Assembly: GCF_032884065.1 (NCBI RefSeq)
Contig: NC_088873.1
Span: forward strand, 124,001-188,000
DNA: 64,000 bases
Source: Artemia franciscana
Lineage: Eukaryota; Arthropoda; Branchiopoda; Anostraca; Artemiidae
Direction of reading: 5' to 3'
The notes below the pieces were generated by a model. The model was not told the origin of the DNA. It saw only the letters and a list, made by a program, of their open reading frames with translations, and did not search any database. Shown piece after piece: positions 33,423 to 46,299 of this stretch. Each line of letters starts with the position of its first letter. Position 1 is the stretch's first letter. A program made the position numbers and the translations under genes.

Positions 33423-33765
33423 GGGTTGCCAACTACTGATGTCCAAAAAGAGTGCAAATCAAGGAAAAAAAAAGTGATTTTTGCTCAAAAAGAGTGCAAG
33501 TCAAAAATTTGCATGCGCACGGCTGCCAAAGCTTGTGTATCACCTCTGAGGCATAAAAGAGTATATTCCAAATGAAAAGAGTGTAAGTTGGCAACTCTGT
33601 TTCTTGTGTTAATTACAGTTCTGACGAAGTTAACAACTACTGACGTTCAAAGTGAATGAAAACTAACACCCGAAAAGAGTGATTTTCACTCTTCCTCTTC
33701 CCCTCTCAGGTAAAAAAGAGTGCATTTCCCACGAAAAGTGTGCAAGTTGGCAACCGTGGTATCCG
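33423..33765. repeat. diverged direct repeat with gagtgcaagttggcaac motif
   Basis: The units around 33423-33600 and 33605-33765 share gttaacaactactgacgt / gccaactactgatgt, 'aaaagagtg' blocks and an ending aagttggcaac. They are about 185 bp apart. Confidence 0.5.
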
Positions 33766-34265
33766 CTACTACCAAGAACTACATAACCACATATGGAGCC
33801 AACTTTTATGAAAATTCCGGAAGATCCTGAATTTCCGATTTTTTCTATTTTGTAAAGATATACATTGTGTAAGTTTTCCACCCAGCCAATTAAAAAAAAA
33901 ACAAAAACATTTACGTCTAAATTTAGAATTTGTGCCTCTTGATGCTCCTCTTATATGGCATTAGTATACATCAGGGATCTCCAAATCAAGGCCTGCTGGC
34001 CAGATATGGCCCGCGAGGCTCTCTCATGCGACCCCCAGAGACCTTTCAATCACAGAAAGATGGCGTTATATCATCTCAGTGACTGTTCTAAGTAAATGAA
34101 ATGATATAACGCCATATAACGGAAACGTTTTTAAATGGTTTGCTTTTTGTCCAGGATTGTTTTCATCCCAGTTTGGCAGTTGTAATTGACTGGCGAGATA
34201 AGGAGGTTTCGGTATCTATCAATTAGAACCTAACTGGGTAACAGTATGTATATTCGTCAGATTTA

Positions 34266-34635
<370 letters not shown>

Positions 34636-35002
34636 CACTATATATTTATGTATAACACTTTTGTAACAAAATTACGGAAACTACAACAAAGAATTATGGA
34701 AAGGAGGCCGTCCAGAATACGTTATATTAAACACCTAACCAAATACAAACTCATAGGTTAAATATTCAACTAAAATATATTTATATTTTATAATATGGTT
34801 TATCTAATGGAATATAATGGTATATTTTAAATATATAATATTGTTTATTTTATAATAAATAATTTATAATATACCGTAGTTTATATTTTAAATATAGTTT
34901 ATCTCACTATGTCTAAGCTATTTGTCTCCGAATTCAGACAGACAAACTTGCTTTACGCAGATAGATCAGGTCAAATTTTTTGAGTGGGGTCGATATAATA
35001 CA
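34636..35002. repeat. family-C MITE, copy abutting TA microsatellite
   Basis: Contains aaaattacggaaactacaac, aaggaggccgtccagaatac and a right terminus tgagtggggtcgatataata (reverse complement similar to the family terminus). The left terminus is lost in the TA array. Confidence 0.55.
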
Positions 35003-36119
35003 CAAGTACCTTAATGATTTCTGAGTCCACCATAAAAAGCATCACACAACACATTGAACTATACTAAAATAAAAGTTATTCATGTGCAGTGAATCAATGT
35101 ATTATTAAATAATGTCAAACATAATACTGAATAAGATTTATATTACAAAGATAAACATATGAAATGTATAACTAATTACAACTCTTATGTTTTGATCCTT
35201 TCTTATTTGGACCCATAATGTTTAGTCGGCTCCTTAACTGCTGTTTGACAGTTAATGCGGCTCACTTGCAGACAAGTTTGGATAAATGATGTGAGCTACC
35301 GAAAATCTTTTGATTTGACCCGAAAATACATGATATATACTTAGAGACCCGCTGTCTGTAAGATGCAACTTATGAAACTGATTGTAACTGAAGCCAAGAC
35401 GATTTCACGAACAAACTCCAAGGATTAATTTTTTAGCTGCAAGATTTCCCACTCACTTTAAATACTTGATTCGAGGAGTCACCAGCTTTCATAAGCCGTG
35501 TAGCCTACAGCTGGTGGCACGTGTGTTGTGTGGTATAAGTATGCCTGACATGGTGAGAAGAGGGTTTTGTGTGGTGCCAAGAGGGGTGGCATTGCAGAAA
35601 TATGTCGCGTGGCAAAACTAGTGGCACTCTTAGATGTGTACCAGATGACGGAAAGTGGGTGACCTATTGACGTGATTAGTTGATTACGATTACGACTTAA
35701 ATTCTTATTTTATTAGTCAATTGTCACACTTAGTATTACATATAAAAAAATTTAATGGTCACTTTGAAATTTTCTCTAGAAATGCAACTAGTATATATAT
35801 GTTCTGAGTTTGGGGTTTTTCAAAACTTTGGATTATTCTGCAACTTTTAAATGATTAATTTAAACTTAACTTTTAATAGTAATTTTAATGAAATCCTGAA
35901 AGTACGGTTTGGGTTTACAGTTAGACATTGACTAACAGTTTTTTATTTTTGCATTTCTGCCTATCCTTCAAGATATGACAAACACAATTCGGGCCCAGAT
36001 TTCGTTTATGTATATTTTTTTATATATTTTGTATATTTTTGGCAATAAGTTTCACATAACACCATTTGAGTTCCTGTGGCTAATATCGAGAAATTCAACA
36101 GCCAAGAACATGCACTTCA
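35003..36119. other. unassigned AT-rich stretch
   Basis: No coding frame or RNA gene recognised beyond the possible hAT-like end near 35288. Confidence 0.35.
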
Positions 36120-36795
36120 AATTGACGACTTTGAACTAGCGACAGCAACCAAGGCTTCTGGGATTGTAGGTCAAGGCAGCCAAAACCAAAGTTATGCGGG
36201 GTGCCAAGAGACTTTGCTACAAGAGCTGTGCAGCTGACAATAAAAGGAAAACCAGCAAAAAATTTTAACTCCTTTGCCTAGTTAGGGAGCTTCATAACTT
36301 GTGACAACGACTGCTCAAAAATCAAACGAAGACTTGACCTTGCTAGTGGCAGCTTCAAGAAACTCTTGTCAATTTCGAAAACTAAGCGTCTATCAACTCC
36401 TCTAAAGATGCGATTCTTCAACTCTCTCATATTCCCCATTACTTTATCAAGTGAAACTTGATAAATAAACGCTGATGATGAATGAAGGATTTCCAGTCAA
36501 CCGAGTCTCAAATGAAGACATCCAAAAGCTACTCTGTTGCCCCTGAGCCATCATGGACCGGGTAAAATGTCAATAACTCCACCGTCTTCGCCTTATTCAG
36601 CCAATATTAGCCAGCCACCTACCATAAATCACCTTCAAAGGACGGATGCACATACACAGCACACGCCCCCGAGGCTACCTTGTAAGAGATGGACTGACAA
36701 TTTCCTGGCTCATAACCTCCCTCATCTACTACGTGTTAATCGTCTCCTTAGAAGAGAATAAGCCTCAACGAAGCCACAAGGGCCAGACAAGTCAA
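36120..36795 (+). pseudogene. LINE ORF2 C-terminal fragment
   Basis: A thumb-like segment reads LGSFITCDNDCSKIKRRLD, then ASGSFKKLLSISKTKRLST and PLKMRFFNSLI (36285-36450). After frame changes come VNRVSNEDIQKLL and a C-terminal RPRGYLVRDGLT / PCKRWTDN stretch (36660-36700). This follows the usual order 'YLGS..D..C..DI..R' then 'RRGRP..RW.D' of LINE tails. RT catalytic motifs are absent and stops are frequent. Confidence 0.6.
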
Positions 36796-37885
36796 GTCAA
36801 TATCTAAAAATAAAAGAGAAGGAGATTGTATGTTTTCTGCTGACAAAAGGCTTTAGCAGCACATTTTCCTCCCAAGTTGGCACCCTTGCAATATTCTAAG
36901 ACAACTTATTCAATACGATTATATATAATAAAAATAATAATAGCAAATAAACGAATCAAAAACACAGATTTGAGACCTTGCTTTTCAGGAAAACATTATA
37001 TTTTGTGTTTTTTTAGATAGGGTCTTGAAATTCGCTCATTATGACATCATGTCACTTCAAGCTCATTTCAATTACTGAGCAACATATTTAGCAAACGAAA
37101 CTCAGATAATAATGTTTCCAAGAATTTTCTTATCCCCCGGAAGTTGAGATAACGCCATATATGTATGGGCCTGCTTGTAACCAATGAAGAGTTTCGCTTA
37201 GAATATATGTATATATTATTCCCAGAAAATGTTAGATCTCTCCTAGAATTTTTCATCTGGATACAAGGAACTAGCAACTCCAATAGCACACCGGAACAGG
37301 ACTGCCAAACTGCATAATAGGATACTACTTATGTGCCTGACCACCAAGCTGCATATGATTCGTTTGAACTGTTGAACTAAATTGTTTTGTCTGGAAAATA
37401 TTTTGATTTAAGACGACCGATGTAATAGCTTTAAACATTGTACATATTAATTCATAAGAGACCACAGAAAGTTTGAGTTTTTGTGATCTTCCTTCTCTAT
37501 TTTAGCGTTCCACCAACAAAGGCTTCCTAAAATATTGAAAGTAGACAAAACTAGTTATTTATGTCTGGTTATCGAAACTGAGTCATTATTGTCATTTTTA
37601 TTTGATGAGGTTGTTTATATGGATAAGTATTGCAATGTGTTTTTCTATTAATAATTCCTGAGACCACACTGGCTAAACAAGACAAAAAGACAAAAATCTT
37701 CAGGAAGGAAAAATAAGGATAATAACAGCAAGAAAAAAAGATAGAAGAAAATTATGTACATATTAAAAAACAAACCTTATAACAAACACTAAACTTTGTT
37801 TAGTGTAAAAAGTTCAGTGTTTATTTTAATGTGTGCTTTTTTATATTGTTGTGTGGACTCTTGTCTTTAATTTTTGTTTTTTTAT
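36796..37885. other. unassigned AT-rich stretch
   Basis: No gene, RNA or repeat boundary was recognised. Confidence 0.35.
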
Positions 37886-37891
37886 TCCGCA

Positions 37892-37924
37892 CCGAAGACA
37901 GTCGAACGGAAGTCTCGACCGAAA
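37892..37924 (+). ncRNA. hammerhead-like motif
   Basis: ccgaaga (37892-37898), a perfect 5-bp stem gtcga ... tcgac, then c and gaaac (37921-37925). This is the third example in the window of the CYGARGA-stem-GAAA layout. No RT is adjacent here. Confidence 0.3.
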
Positions 37925-39264
37925 CGTTTGCATAGTTTTCTTCTGTTTTTCACTGGCTGTTATTATCCTCGTTTTTTCTTTCTTACGATTTAGTCGTTTT
38001 GTGTTTTCCGTAGTATCTGGTGCAGCATTACTAAAGCTTTGAAATAAATTACACCAGTTTTTCAGACTAAAACTTTTGTGAGTTCTGATCAACTTGTTAC
38101 AAATTTACGGTAACCAGAAGAAACTTTTCGATAAACTAAAATTTGGACAGATATCCGAATCAGAAAGGAGCAAGTACAGCCAAAATGTACCCAAAAATTT
38201 GTATTGCATCAAACAATTTCGAAACGTACCATATTGTTTCGGGACCGCTAACGCTAAACTGTATCAACGATGGTACGATTGTACAGCGTTTCAGCACTGG
38301 TCTGGGTCTGGTGTTTATTTGATTACGTTCACTCTAAACTTGTTTTAGGACTAAACAGATTTCGTTTCCGGACGGTCGATCATACATCCGACTTGACCAG
38401 CCAATTTAGAAATTTAAATTAACTTTAATTTAGCGTGTTAAAGCTTCTTTCATAGGAATTTTCAAACTACTTCCTGCGTCTAAGTTTCTTTATTTATATT
38501 ATGAAAAGATATTTTCTCTCATGGCTGATAGCATTTTCAGATAATAAAGACACGGTTATTAAATATTATGACATTGAATTCTCTGTGCCAGCTACCTTTT
38601 CCGCCCAGAAAACGCTTGTGTCCTATTTGTATCCTCGTGTTAAAAAAAAGTGACAAGTCACACTCACCACGCTATGCAAGAGAACAAAAATCTGTTGGAT
38701 TTCTTTCCTCTTTGCCTTTCACTTTCTTTGTGTCATATCATTTCCGTGATTTTTCTTTCAAATTTTACTTGCGATATGACTTTGACGTGATCTTTTTCAA
38801 TTTCTCTTTTTAAGCTCTCGTGTTAGATTTATTTGTAATGGAATTTCAACAACAGGTATATGATATGAAATTCATGCTATAACACCACCGGGACTTTGCA
38901 GCAAACAAACTAAAAACGACTGTCAATAAATGAATAATTATATTATCAACGTAGTTATACTAAAATTGGCACCAGCCATATACGTACGGTGCGATTAAAG
39001 ACCCCTCCCCAAATCCTAAACTTTAGTGAATTTAATGCCACTTCTTATATAAGTCATCAAATAAAATTGTTTTTGTTATTTCCTCCCCAATTGAAAAAAA
39101 ATCATCTGTACGTGTCTGAACCTGACCTTAAATGTCCTAAAATTGTTAACATCTTCTGCACTTTCCTTGAGGAACCTTCTCAGCCACTCATTGACATGAT
39201 AAAGTTCGGTCCCAGTCCCAAAAATAAGGTCCCATGTGCTAGTTGTATCTGCAATGGTACTTGG
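37925..39264. other. unassigned stretch
   Basis: Short plus frames (38094-38348, 38568-38813, 38989-39267) have no recognisable domain and little in common with proteins. None is bounded by convincing splice sites. I leave them uncalled. Confidence 0.35.
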
Positions 39265-39597
39265 TGATTATACGGAACACACTCAACAGTTCTGCTCTGT
39301 AAGATCGGAGTAAAACCGGTTTGCCTCTCAGCAATTGGTTAGAATTTGCTCATTTTGAGTGAGAAAAACTACGATGTAGGTATATTTTAATGAATATTTA
39401 ATATATAGATATGGTTAGGGGTCAGGTCAAGTTAGGTATTTAATATAATAGAACTACGTTCTGCGCGGCCTACTTTCCATAATTCTTTGCCGTAATTCCA
39501 TAATTTTGTTTCTAAACTTTTATATTTTCATTATATTTTGGTATATTTCATTAGGATTAACCTAAGTTCACTTCTTGGGTGTGTTCGGTATAGTTGA
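39265..39597. mobile_element. family-C MITE, about 333 bp
   Basis: The left end tgattatacggaacacactc and the right end (reverse complement caactataccgaacacaccc) form an imperfect inverted repeat. The interior gcggcctactttccataatt and taatataatagaactacgtt matches the other family members. No coding potential. Confidence 0.75.
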
Positions 39598-39635
39598 CCA
39601 GTTCCAGAGGAATTTTGTACCCCTACAGTCTAAGC

Positions 39636-39916
39636 GAGAGATTTGATGTGGCATCAATGACTGTTTCCTAAAAATATATCTACCACCCTCCGACGAGCTA
39701 CCTCAAAATGTTTCACCATTTGCCAAGCAAACACGCAAAATCATGGTACGGTTAGTTTACCTACATGAAATATAACTCCGCTACGAGTACTTAAAGAATT
39801 ACTTTGTGAGACGCTACATCTCCATTTCAGATGGTGACCCTGTTATCCCTGGAAAGCCTTCTGTTGATGCCTTTAAAGAGAAGTTCAACAGACACAACTC
39901 TAGGGAAAATGACTAG
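39636..39916 (+). pseudogene. protein-like relic of unknown family
   Basis: One frame reads with a single stop (near 39771) for about 90 codons: NDCFLKIYLPPSDELPQNVS, then FAKQTRKIMVRLVYLHE, stop, LRYEYLKNYFVRRYIS, then DGDPVIPGKPSVDAFKEKFN, ending at a TAG (39914-39916). Residue composition is protein-like and unlike the neighbouring low-complexity frames. I cannot name the family, and splice sites were not convincing. Confidence 0.35.
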
Positions 39917-40279
39917 GTAAATGGTTTACTAGAGGCATATAGGGGCATATTTTTTATTATAACGAAACTGTCATAAAAGATGCTTATCACCTTCATTCAC
40001 CCAACAATGTTGTGTCTAAAGTCCGTCAATTTTCCGTACTCACAACTCATATCAAACATCATGTTTTCTCTCGTGTATTTTCTCGGTTTTCTAAGAAGCA
40101 AGCTTTCAGACTGTCTTTTCAATAACTCAGCTTAGAGTATCCCATTTTAAAATCATTTTAAAAGCAAGAGCTAAGAGATCATGTGGCACTTGTGACGAGG
40201 TTGGAAAAGCCAAGAGCTCGTATGGCATGAGCTCTAGCAAAATTATAAGAATGATTAGATTGATTTAAAAGGAAAATCA

Positions 40280-41445
40280 GAGGCCGGTCAGGATTTAAAA
40301 TAAGAGCTCTGAGACACGAGGTCGTTCTAAATATCAAATTTCATTTAAATTTGATCACCCATTCGTAAGTTAAAAATACCTAATTTTTTCAATTTTTCCT
40401 CTCCCTCCAGCCCGTCCTCAGATGGTCGAATCGGGAAAAAGACTGTTATCAACTCAAATTGTGCAGATCTCTGACACGCCTACTAATTTTCATTGTCCTA
40501 GCACGTCCATAAGCACGAACTCGCCATAGCAACGGAAATCCCACCAAACTCCCCCAAAGAGAGCGGATTCGGTCCAGTTATGTCAATCACGTATCCAGAA
40601 CTTGTGCTCATTCTTCATCAAGTTTCATCCCGAACTCTCCACTCTAAGTGTTTCCAAAGATTTCTCGTTTCCAAGATATCTGTTTCCCCCTCCACCTCCC
40701 TATTTCCCCGGATCCAATTCGAATTGAAAATTGAGCATCTGAGACATAAGATCTTTCTACATCTCAAGTTTCATTAAGATCCGATCAACCATTCGTAAGA
40801 TAAAGATACCTCAATTTTCACGATTTCCCATCCCTCCACCCCCTCATGTGGTCGAATCGAGGAAACGACTGTTATCACGTCAATTTGTGCAAGTCCCTGA
40901 TACTCCTACTAATTTTCATCGTCCTAGAACGTTCAGAAGCACCGAACTTGCCAAAGCACTGAGCCCCCCCATCTCTTCCAAAGAGAGCAGATCTAGTCCG
41001 GTTATTTAAATCCCGTATCTAGGACTTGTGCTTATCCTTCCCACCTAGTTTCATCTCGATCTCTCCACTCTAAGCGTTTTCCAGGAATTCTGGTTTCCCC
41101 CTCCAACTCCCCCCTATGTCACCGGACCTAGTTGGGATTTAAAATAAGAGCTGCGAATGACGAGATCCTTCCAAATATCAAATTTCATTAAGGTATGATC
41201 ACCAGTTCGTAAGTTAAAAATACCTCATTTTTTCTAATTTTTCCGAATTAACCGTTCCTCCATTCCCCCCGGATGGTCGAATCAGGGAAGATACTATTTA
41301 TAATTTAATCTAGTCTGGTCCCTGATACGCCTGCCAACTTTCGTTGTCCTAGCTTATCTGGAAGTGCCCGAACTGGCAAAACCAGGACCGACAGACAGAC
41401 AGAAATTGCGATCGCTATATGTCATTTGGTAAATACCAGGTGCCA
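40280..41445. repeat. family-D tandem repeat, ~415-430 bp units, about 2.7 copies
   Basis: The anchors aaatatcaaatttcatt (about 40330, 41175, with a variant near 40757), ccattcgtaagttaaaaata, tggtcgaatc, acttgtgctcattcttc and tctccactctaagtgttt recur in the same order. The array ends in gacagacagacagaaattgc and cgatcgctatatgtcatttg. Only short, non-homologous frames are present. Confidence 0.75.
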
Positions 41446-41780
41446 TAACAATAGACTTCTCCTCAAATATTGGTGACATGGCTATATCTTTTCAAAGATT
41501 CAGCTGCTTGCTTGTTCGCTTGCCATGCCTGATTTGCCGATCTCTCAAAATATTTTCAACCTTTTTTTAAATTTTTCTTAGGGCCCCTTAACCCTTTCAA
41601 ATGACCCAGCTTAGAGCATACCTGTTTAAAATCGTTTTAAAAACAATAGATTCTCCTCAAATATTGGTAACACAGCAATATCTCTTCAAAGATTCAGCTG
41701 CTTGCTTGTTCGCTTGCCATGCCTGATTTGCCGATCTCTCAAAATGTTTGCAACCTTTTTTTAAATCTTTCTTTTTTTTA
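41446..41780. repeat. direct duplication, 195-bp spacing
   Basis: acttctcctcaaatattggt ... ttcaaagattcagctgcttg ... ttgccatgcctgatttgccg occurs at 41453-41580 and again at 41648-41775 with few differences. The intervening segment ttagagcatacctgtttaaa also appears upstream near 40130-40165. Confidence 0.8.
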
Positions 41781-42894
41781 ATATCAAAGAAGAAGGTTTT
41801 CAAAGAAAAATGAAGAGCTATATTTAAACCAATACCAGAGCGTCATTTACACTTTGAATGTTATTAACTGGTCTTGAGCATTTTATTTAGCAATCTGTTT
41901 ACCACAAAATTGTTTTGCCGTGCTCGGGGTTGTAGCACAAAGGATCAAATTCAGCTTGGATTTTGGGATTTTTTCGCCTCGAAAAGTGACTCAAATTCTC
42001 TGCCTTCAATTTATTGCTCTCTATCAGATGCATTAATAGGAAAGAGGCATCTTCTTTGTTGCTTTACGTTTTGAAAAATACTTTTTTGTTATTTTCATTG
42101 ACAGACGATAAAACTACAGAATTAACCCCTGAGAGTTCAAAAAAATAGCAACCCCCCTCCCTGATTTTTCATGAATTGACTCCCCCTATAGTTTATCAAT
42201 TACGTATAATCGTCCAAAAGATCAAGGACAAAGAAGAGTTTGAACTGGAATCTAGCTTTCTTTCGCGTTTTTATAACGAGATGGTTGTAACTAAAAAAGG
42301 GAGTTCTCATTGCAAAAAGATGGGAATAAAAGTTGATTGTATTTGAGCCTGTTTCCCACTAGTCTATATAAATACTTAGTAAATCAAGTAATTGGTTTGA
42401 CCTACTTATTTTCACGGCTGAACATGGTAACACTGATAAAAATCTGATACTGCCCCTAATAGATTCACAATTTTGAAACAAACTTAAATCCTGCAACCTT
42501 GAAAAATCTTTAATTTTTTTTTTTTTTTTATGAATAAACTTTAAATATTTCCTGGAGAAAAAAACTGTTTTATTCAATAAGCATTGGTACTTTAATCTTA
42601 CTAAGAGGTTACACACTGTAAGCTTTTTGATTAAAGCTGCATTATTCAACAAAAGAATTGTTAAAATAAATAAACCATGGCGATTCAAATTTTGATTCGA
42701 AATTCTGAATCCAAATCAGATTTAGTTTAAATGTCAATATATTTTTACTGATTATGAAAATTTATCTATTGGCGCTGTAAATCATCAAAAAATTGTGTCA
42801 CAAATCATAGAACATGTTTTTTTATGAATGTTACAAATAAACTAGTCGTTGTTGAGAGCCATTGTAGATCGAAGAATATTTGACAATTACGCTA
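41781..42894. other. unassigned stretch
   Basis: No domain in the short frames 41874-42074 (+) and 42359-42688 (-); T/A homopolymers are present. Confidence 0.35.
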
Positions 42895-42995
42895 TTAAAT
42901 AGAAAAATTCAACGGAGAGTAAGGAGCAGTATTAAAACTTAAAAATAGACAGCCTTTGTAGGCTGCCGCTTCCTCATGCCTCTGTTTATGCTAAA
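42895..42995. repeat. family-H left-arm fragment
   Basis: gagagtaaggagcagtatta, aacttaaaaatagacag and tgtttatgctaaagtt are diverged left-arm landmarks. No right arm follows. Confidence 0.5.
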
Positions 42996-44890
42996 GTTAA
43001 AAAAAAACTAAAAATACTTCCGGTCTGTGTTTAATCAGTTTTTCTTAAAGAACTGTGAAAACAGTCAAACATCTTTTTAAAGTCGAACTTTTTTATATAG
43101 AATATGCTCTAAAATATAAAAGTGATTTATTTATTTATATTATTCGTTTAAACATATATAATAATAATATTAATTTTGCAAACTATGCACGGCCATTATC
43201 GATTCAGTCGAAAAATTGCGGAGACCTCATTCATTTTAAATGAAAAAGGGTCCAGAAAAATTCCAAAGAAAAGTAAAGAGCTAAAGTAAAGTAAAACCCA
43301 AAGACAAGCAGAACTAAAAACATGATAATTAAAACTTGAAACAAAAAAAATTGTCATTAATTAATGTCATAAATTACGACAAACAGGAGTAGGGACAACC
43401 CGTCTTAAATTTTCTAATGGCCAGAGTTTCACATAGGAGCTCACAGTGGAAAAAAAATTAATTTGTTTGGATTCGATAAAAAAAATCGTTTAACATCAAA
43501 TTGAAAAATTTAATTTCCTTTTGTTCTCAACCCCCTCCTTTCTCCAACTATATCTGAAAGTTTCGACTCCTTCTTCCAAGCAGCTCTAAAGATATTAATT
43601 ACGACCCCCCGCCCCACCACTTAAGTCAGACTGTAAATCTACTTGGCGGTCCAATGTTCCGTCATGGTTTTAACCCCTTCCCTTAAGTCACTCCCAAATT
43701 ATTGTAAACAGCTTCACATATCAGGCCCACACACCCTCCTTTGATTTACTCAGGTACGTGTGTTGTTTCCAGAGTACACTTTTGGTGAACTCAGTGAATA
43801 TTGGGCTGGAACTATCTGTTCCCAAAAAAAAATATAATTATGGCCGCTGTGGGTCTACATAACATCAGTTGATTTACCTCCCCCTCCCAATTAAAAATTC
43901 AAAATAAGCTTGAACTCCCCCCCCCCCCTCCGATACCCCCTCATAGTTTCAGCTCCATCCCTTTGTCCATTACTTAAATTTGTAATTTTTTTGAAAAGTG
44001 AGGTGTGCACTTGATTTACTCAGGTACGCATGTCGTTTCTATACTATATTCTTGGGGAACTCAGGTCATCACATGAGGCATCATTGTTGGATTTTCAATT
44101 ATTTTGAGGATAGTCGCTATCTCGAAATTTTGATTGGACTTCTAGGGGTGGGCTGGTAACAAGATTTACAGCACTACCCTCTTTACTCAGGCAGAGCTAA
44201 TGCGCTGCCTACGATACCACAATTTTCTATATTATAAGCTTTACTTTGATTTAAATCGTCTCCTGAGCCACAACTTTCTTAATTGCTTGAGTAAGACCAA
44301 AAAACTATTCAATTCAAAATTGACTTCAGGCAATGTTGCTTTCGAAGTCTTGGTTTTGATAACCTAGCTATTTTCTCTCAATACCTTAATTATATTTACT
44401 ACTTCATGCCTATATGTCACGACCAGATATGGTAATAATTCCTTACTATACCATTATCTGCAGGCCTATAAATAACCTACATAGAGGATACTCGTGGATG
44501 CAATGGCATAGGCAAATAGAAAAAATGCATAACGGTTTCAAAACACAAGAAGAAAGAACCTTGCATCTAGAATGTTCTATAATAAAACATAACTATAAAA
44601 AATATCATAAAACAAAATTTTTAAAGTTGGATATTAGTTTAAAAATGGCTGTGGTATGCTAAAAGCTACTGGAGTTGAGAACGTGTCTAAACAGAAATTT
44701 GTACAGCTTGAATAAACACATACTCATTTGTATGTTAAGAGCGAATTTAATTCTTTAAAATAGAGCTTCAAACTAGGTGAAAATAGTCCAAGCATTCTAT
44801 TAAAGTGCTCGCTAAGACTGTAAAAAAAAGTATGTCCCCAAATTTTGTTTCTCGGGAAAATAAAAATTATTGTTTTCAAAAATCCGTTGG
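42996..44890. other. unassigned stretch with C-rich runs
   Basis: No gene recognised. Passages around 43500-43560, 43600-43640 and 43910-43960 share ccccctcc and 'agtttcgactcc'-like text, and 'ttgatttactcaggtacg' occurs near 43743 and 44013 (270 bp apart), suggesting an old direct duplication. Confidence 0.4.
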
Positions 44891-44897
44891 TAAAAAT

Positions 44898-45143
44898 GGC
44901 TGAGAATCGACTATTGGTTATCAATCAAATGAAGTCTTGTTGTCTTATGATGAAGTCTTGTTGTTTCTTGCTAATAAGTTTCATGGGATTGGAAGTTGAA
45001 GTCAACTGTCAGCAGAAAAATCAGCCAGTCTGCTATCAGCTTACTGATAAATGTGGCTCTTTACTTACCATCCATTATCATGAGCAAGTGATTGTGTTGA
45101 AGAGTTCAACTTCTGCATCGAGTGATGTGTCTTTTATAAAATA
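44898..45143 (+). CDS. small ORF with signal-peptide-like N-terminus
   Basis: ATG at 44898 has a favourable context (aaaatggc). An internal ATG gives MKSCCFLLISFMGLEVEVNC, which looks like a cleavable signal peptide, followed by QQKNQPVCYQLTDKCG. The motif PVCYQ also opens the mature part of the lipase exon at 47858 (EPVCYQNVGC). It might be a leader exon, or a decayed relative of the lipase N-terminus. No donor in the phase needed to join 47858 was found, and the frame closes at TAG 45141-45143. Confidence 0.3.
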
Positions 45144-45394
45144 GCTTTAATAATACGAAATGCTATCCTCTGTGATTGTGTCTTATGCCATAGGCAAAGA
45201 GCTAAACCGGGTGAACTCGCTTGGACAACCTTCTACTCTAATAAATATTCACGAGGCATAAGCCCATGTCAAGGAAACCCACAGCCTATACAGACACACA
45301 GTTGCGAGGAGTCGCATCTTGCCCATAGAAGGTTTTCAATACACATCTTTAGACTAGGCGTTAACTTCCTGTGCTTCCATAATCAATCAGCCGC

Positions 45395-45555
45395 GGAAAG
45401 ATCTTGGCTCTATTAAACTCCGGCGATCCCACAGCCAATCATCGCAGAAAGATCTTGGCTCTATCGTTGACGTCACGACGTTGCTTTTGAAAAATGTTTG
45501 CGCAACTGTATGTCTATATATGCTGTGAGGAAAACTTAAATGTCTTCAGTTCATT
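45395..45555 (+). promoter_or_regulatory. core-promoter-like cluster
   Basis: A duplicated gaaagatcttggctctat (45397 and 45447) surrounds ccaat (45435-45439). A full cAMP-response palindrome tgacgtca lies at 45468-45475, a TATA stretch at 45515-45520 and an arthropod-type initiator tcagtt with its A at 45548. The TATA-to-initiator distance of 33 bp is normal. It lies 2.3 kb upstream of the first recognised lipase exon on the same strand. A transcript start here is an inference. Confidence 0.4.
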
Positions 45556-46299
45556 TGACATGATTGAGGATTTTTAGCACGCCTCTGTCCAATCTGTGTA
45601 ATGCCCAAAGACAGCATCCATGTCTCGTGTCCCTTTACTGAACCAGAAGCCTGGTGAACTCTGACGCGGTACTATGTGGTAATCTAAAGTCAACTGATTT
45701 TGGTGGAATGAGGAATTTTGATTGTATTTTAGAAAGAAAAAGACTGACACAACAAACCACTGAAGGGTTGCCCACTTCCAAAAAAAAAACAAGCACAAGA
45801 AATGGTATATACCATGTGTGGTGGATCGGTAACAAGCGTGGCATGAAGATGCGTGGTTGGGGCATTCTTCGGGTATGGTGAAACAAGTGGTGCTCTGAGA
45901 TGTTAACCCTGTGGTGGAGAGCAAGTGATCCCTTAAAATCCACTTAATATAGTGTTTTATATATTTGAGCCTTATACTAGTACTGATTCATTTTTGAATT
46001 TATTTTCAATTGTTTAAAATAAAACTTAAGGGCCGAATTGCTAAGACAGTTTGTTTTTAGGTCATCCCCCTTTAAATTTTTAACAAAATTCCTCAAGAAG
46101 TTTCTCATTTATTAGTTAAATCTCTTTCATTGGCGTTGGAATGAACGTTCAATTCTTTTTTCATTTCAAGCTTTTTTTTGTCACTGAATCTGCTCATGCT
46201 CGCAGTTCTGGTTGACACAAATATCGAAACACTTGTGGTATTGCAAATTAACCCCAATCGGTTTGTTGTACGTAAACAATCGTCAAATTTTGTAATTTA
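45556..46299. other. unassigned stretch downstream of the promoter-like cluster
   Basis: Short frames on both strands (45574-45943) are shadows of one another. A very short frame from atgcccaaagacagcatcc (45601) could be a leader but has no confirming feature. Confidence 0.3.

Noticed and set aside
45574..45943. Tc1/mariner transposase relic
   Set aside because: A few GGSV-like words can be read near 45810-45880 but no DDE motif or TIR was found; the evidence is too thin.
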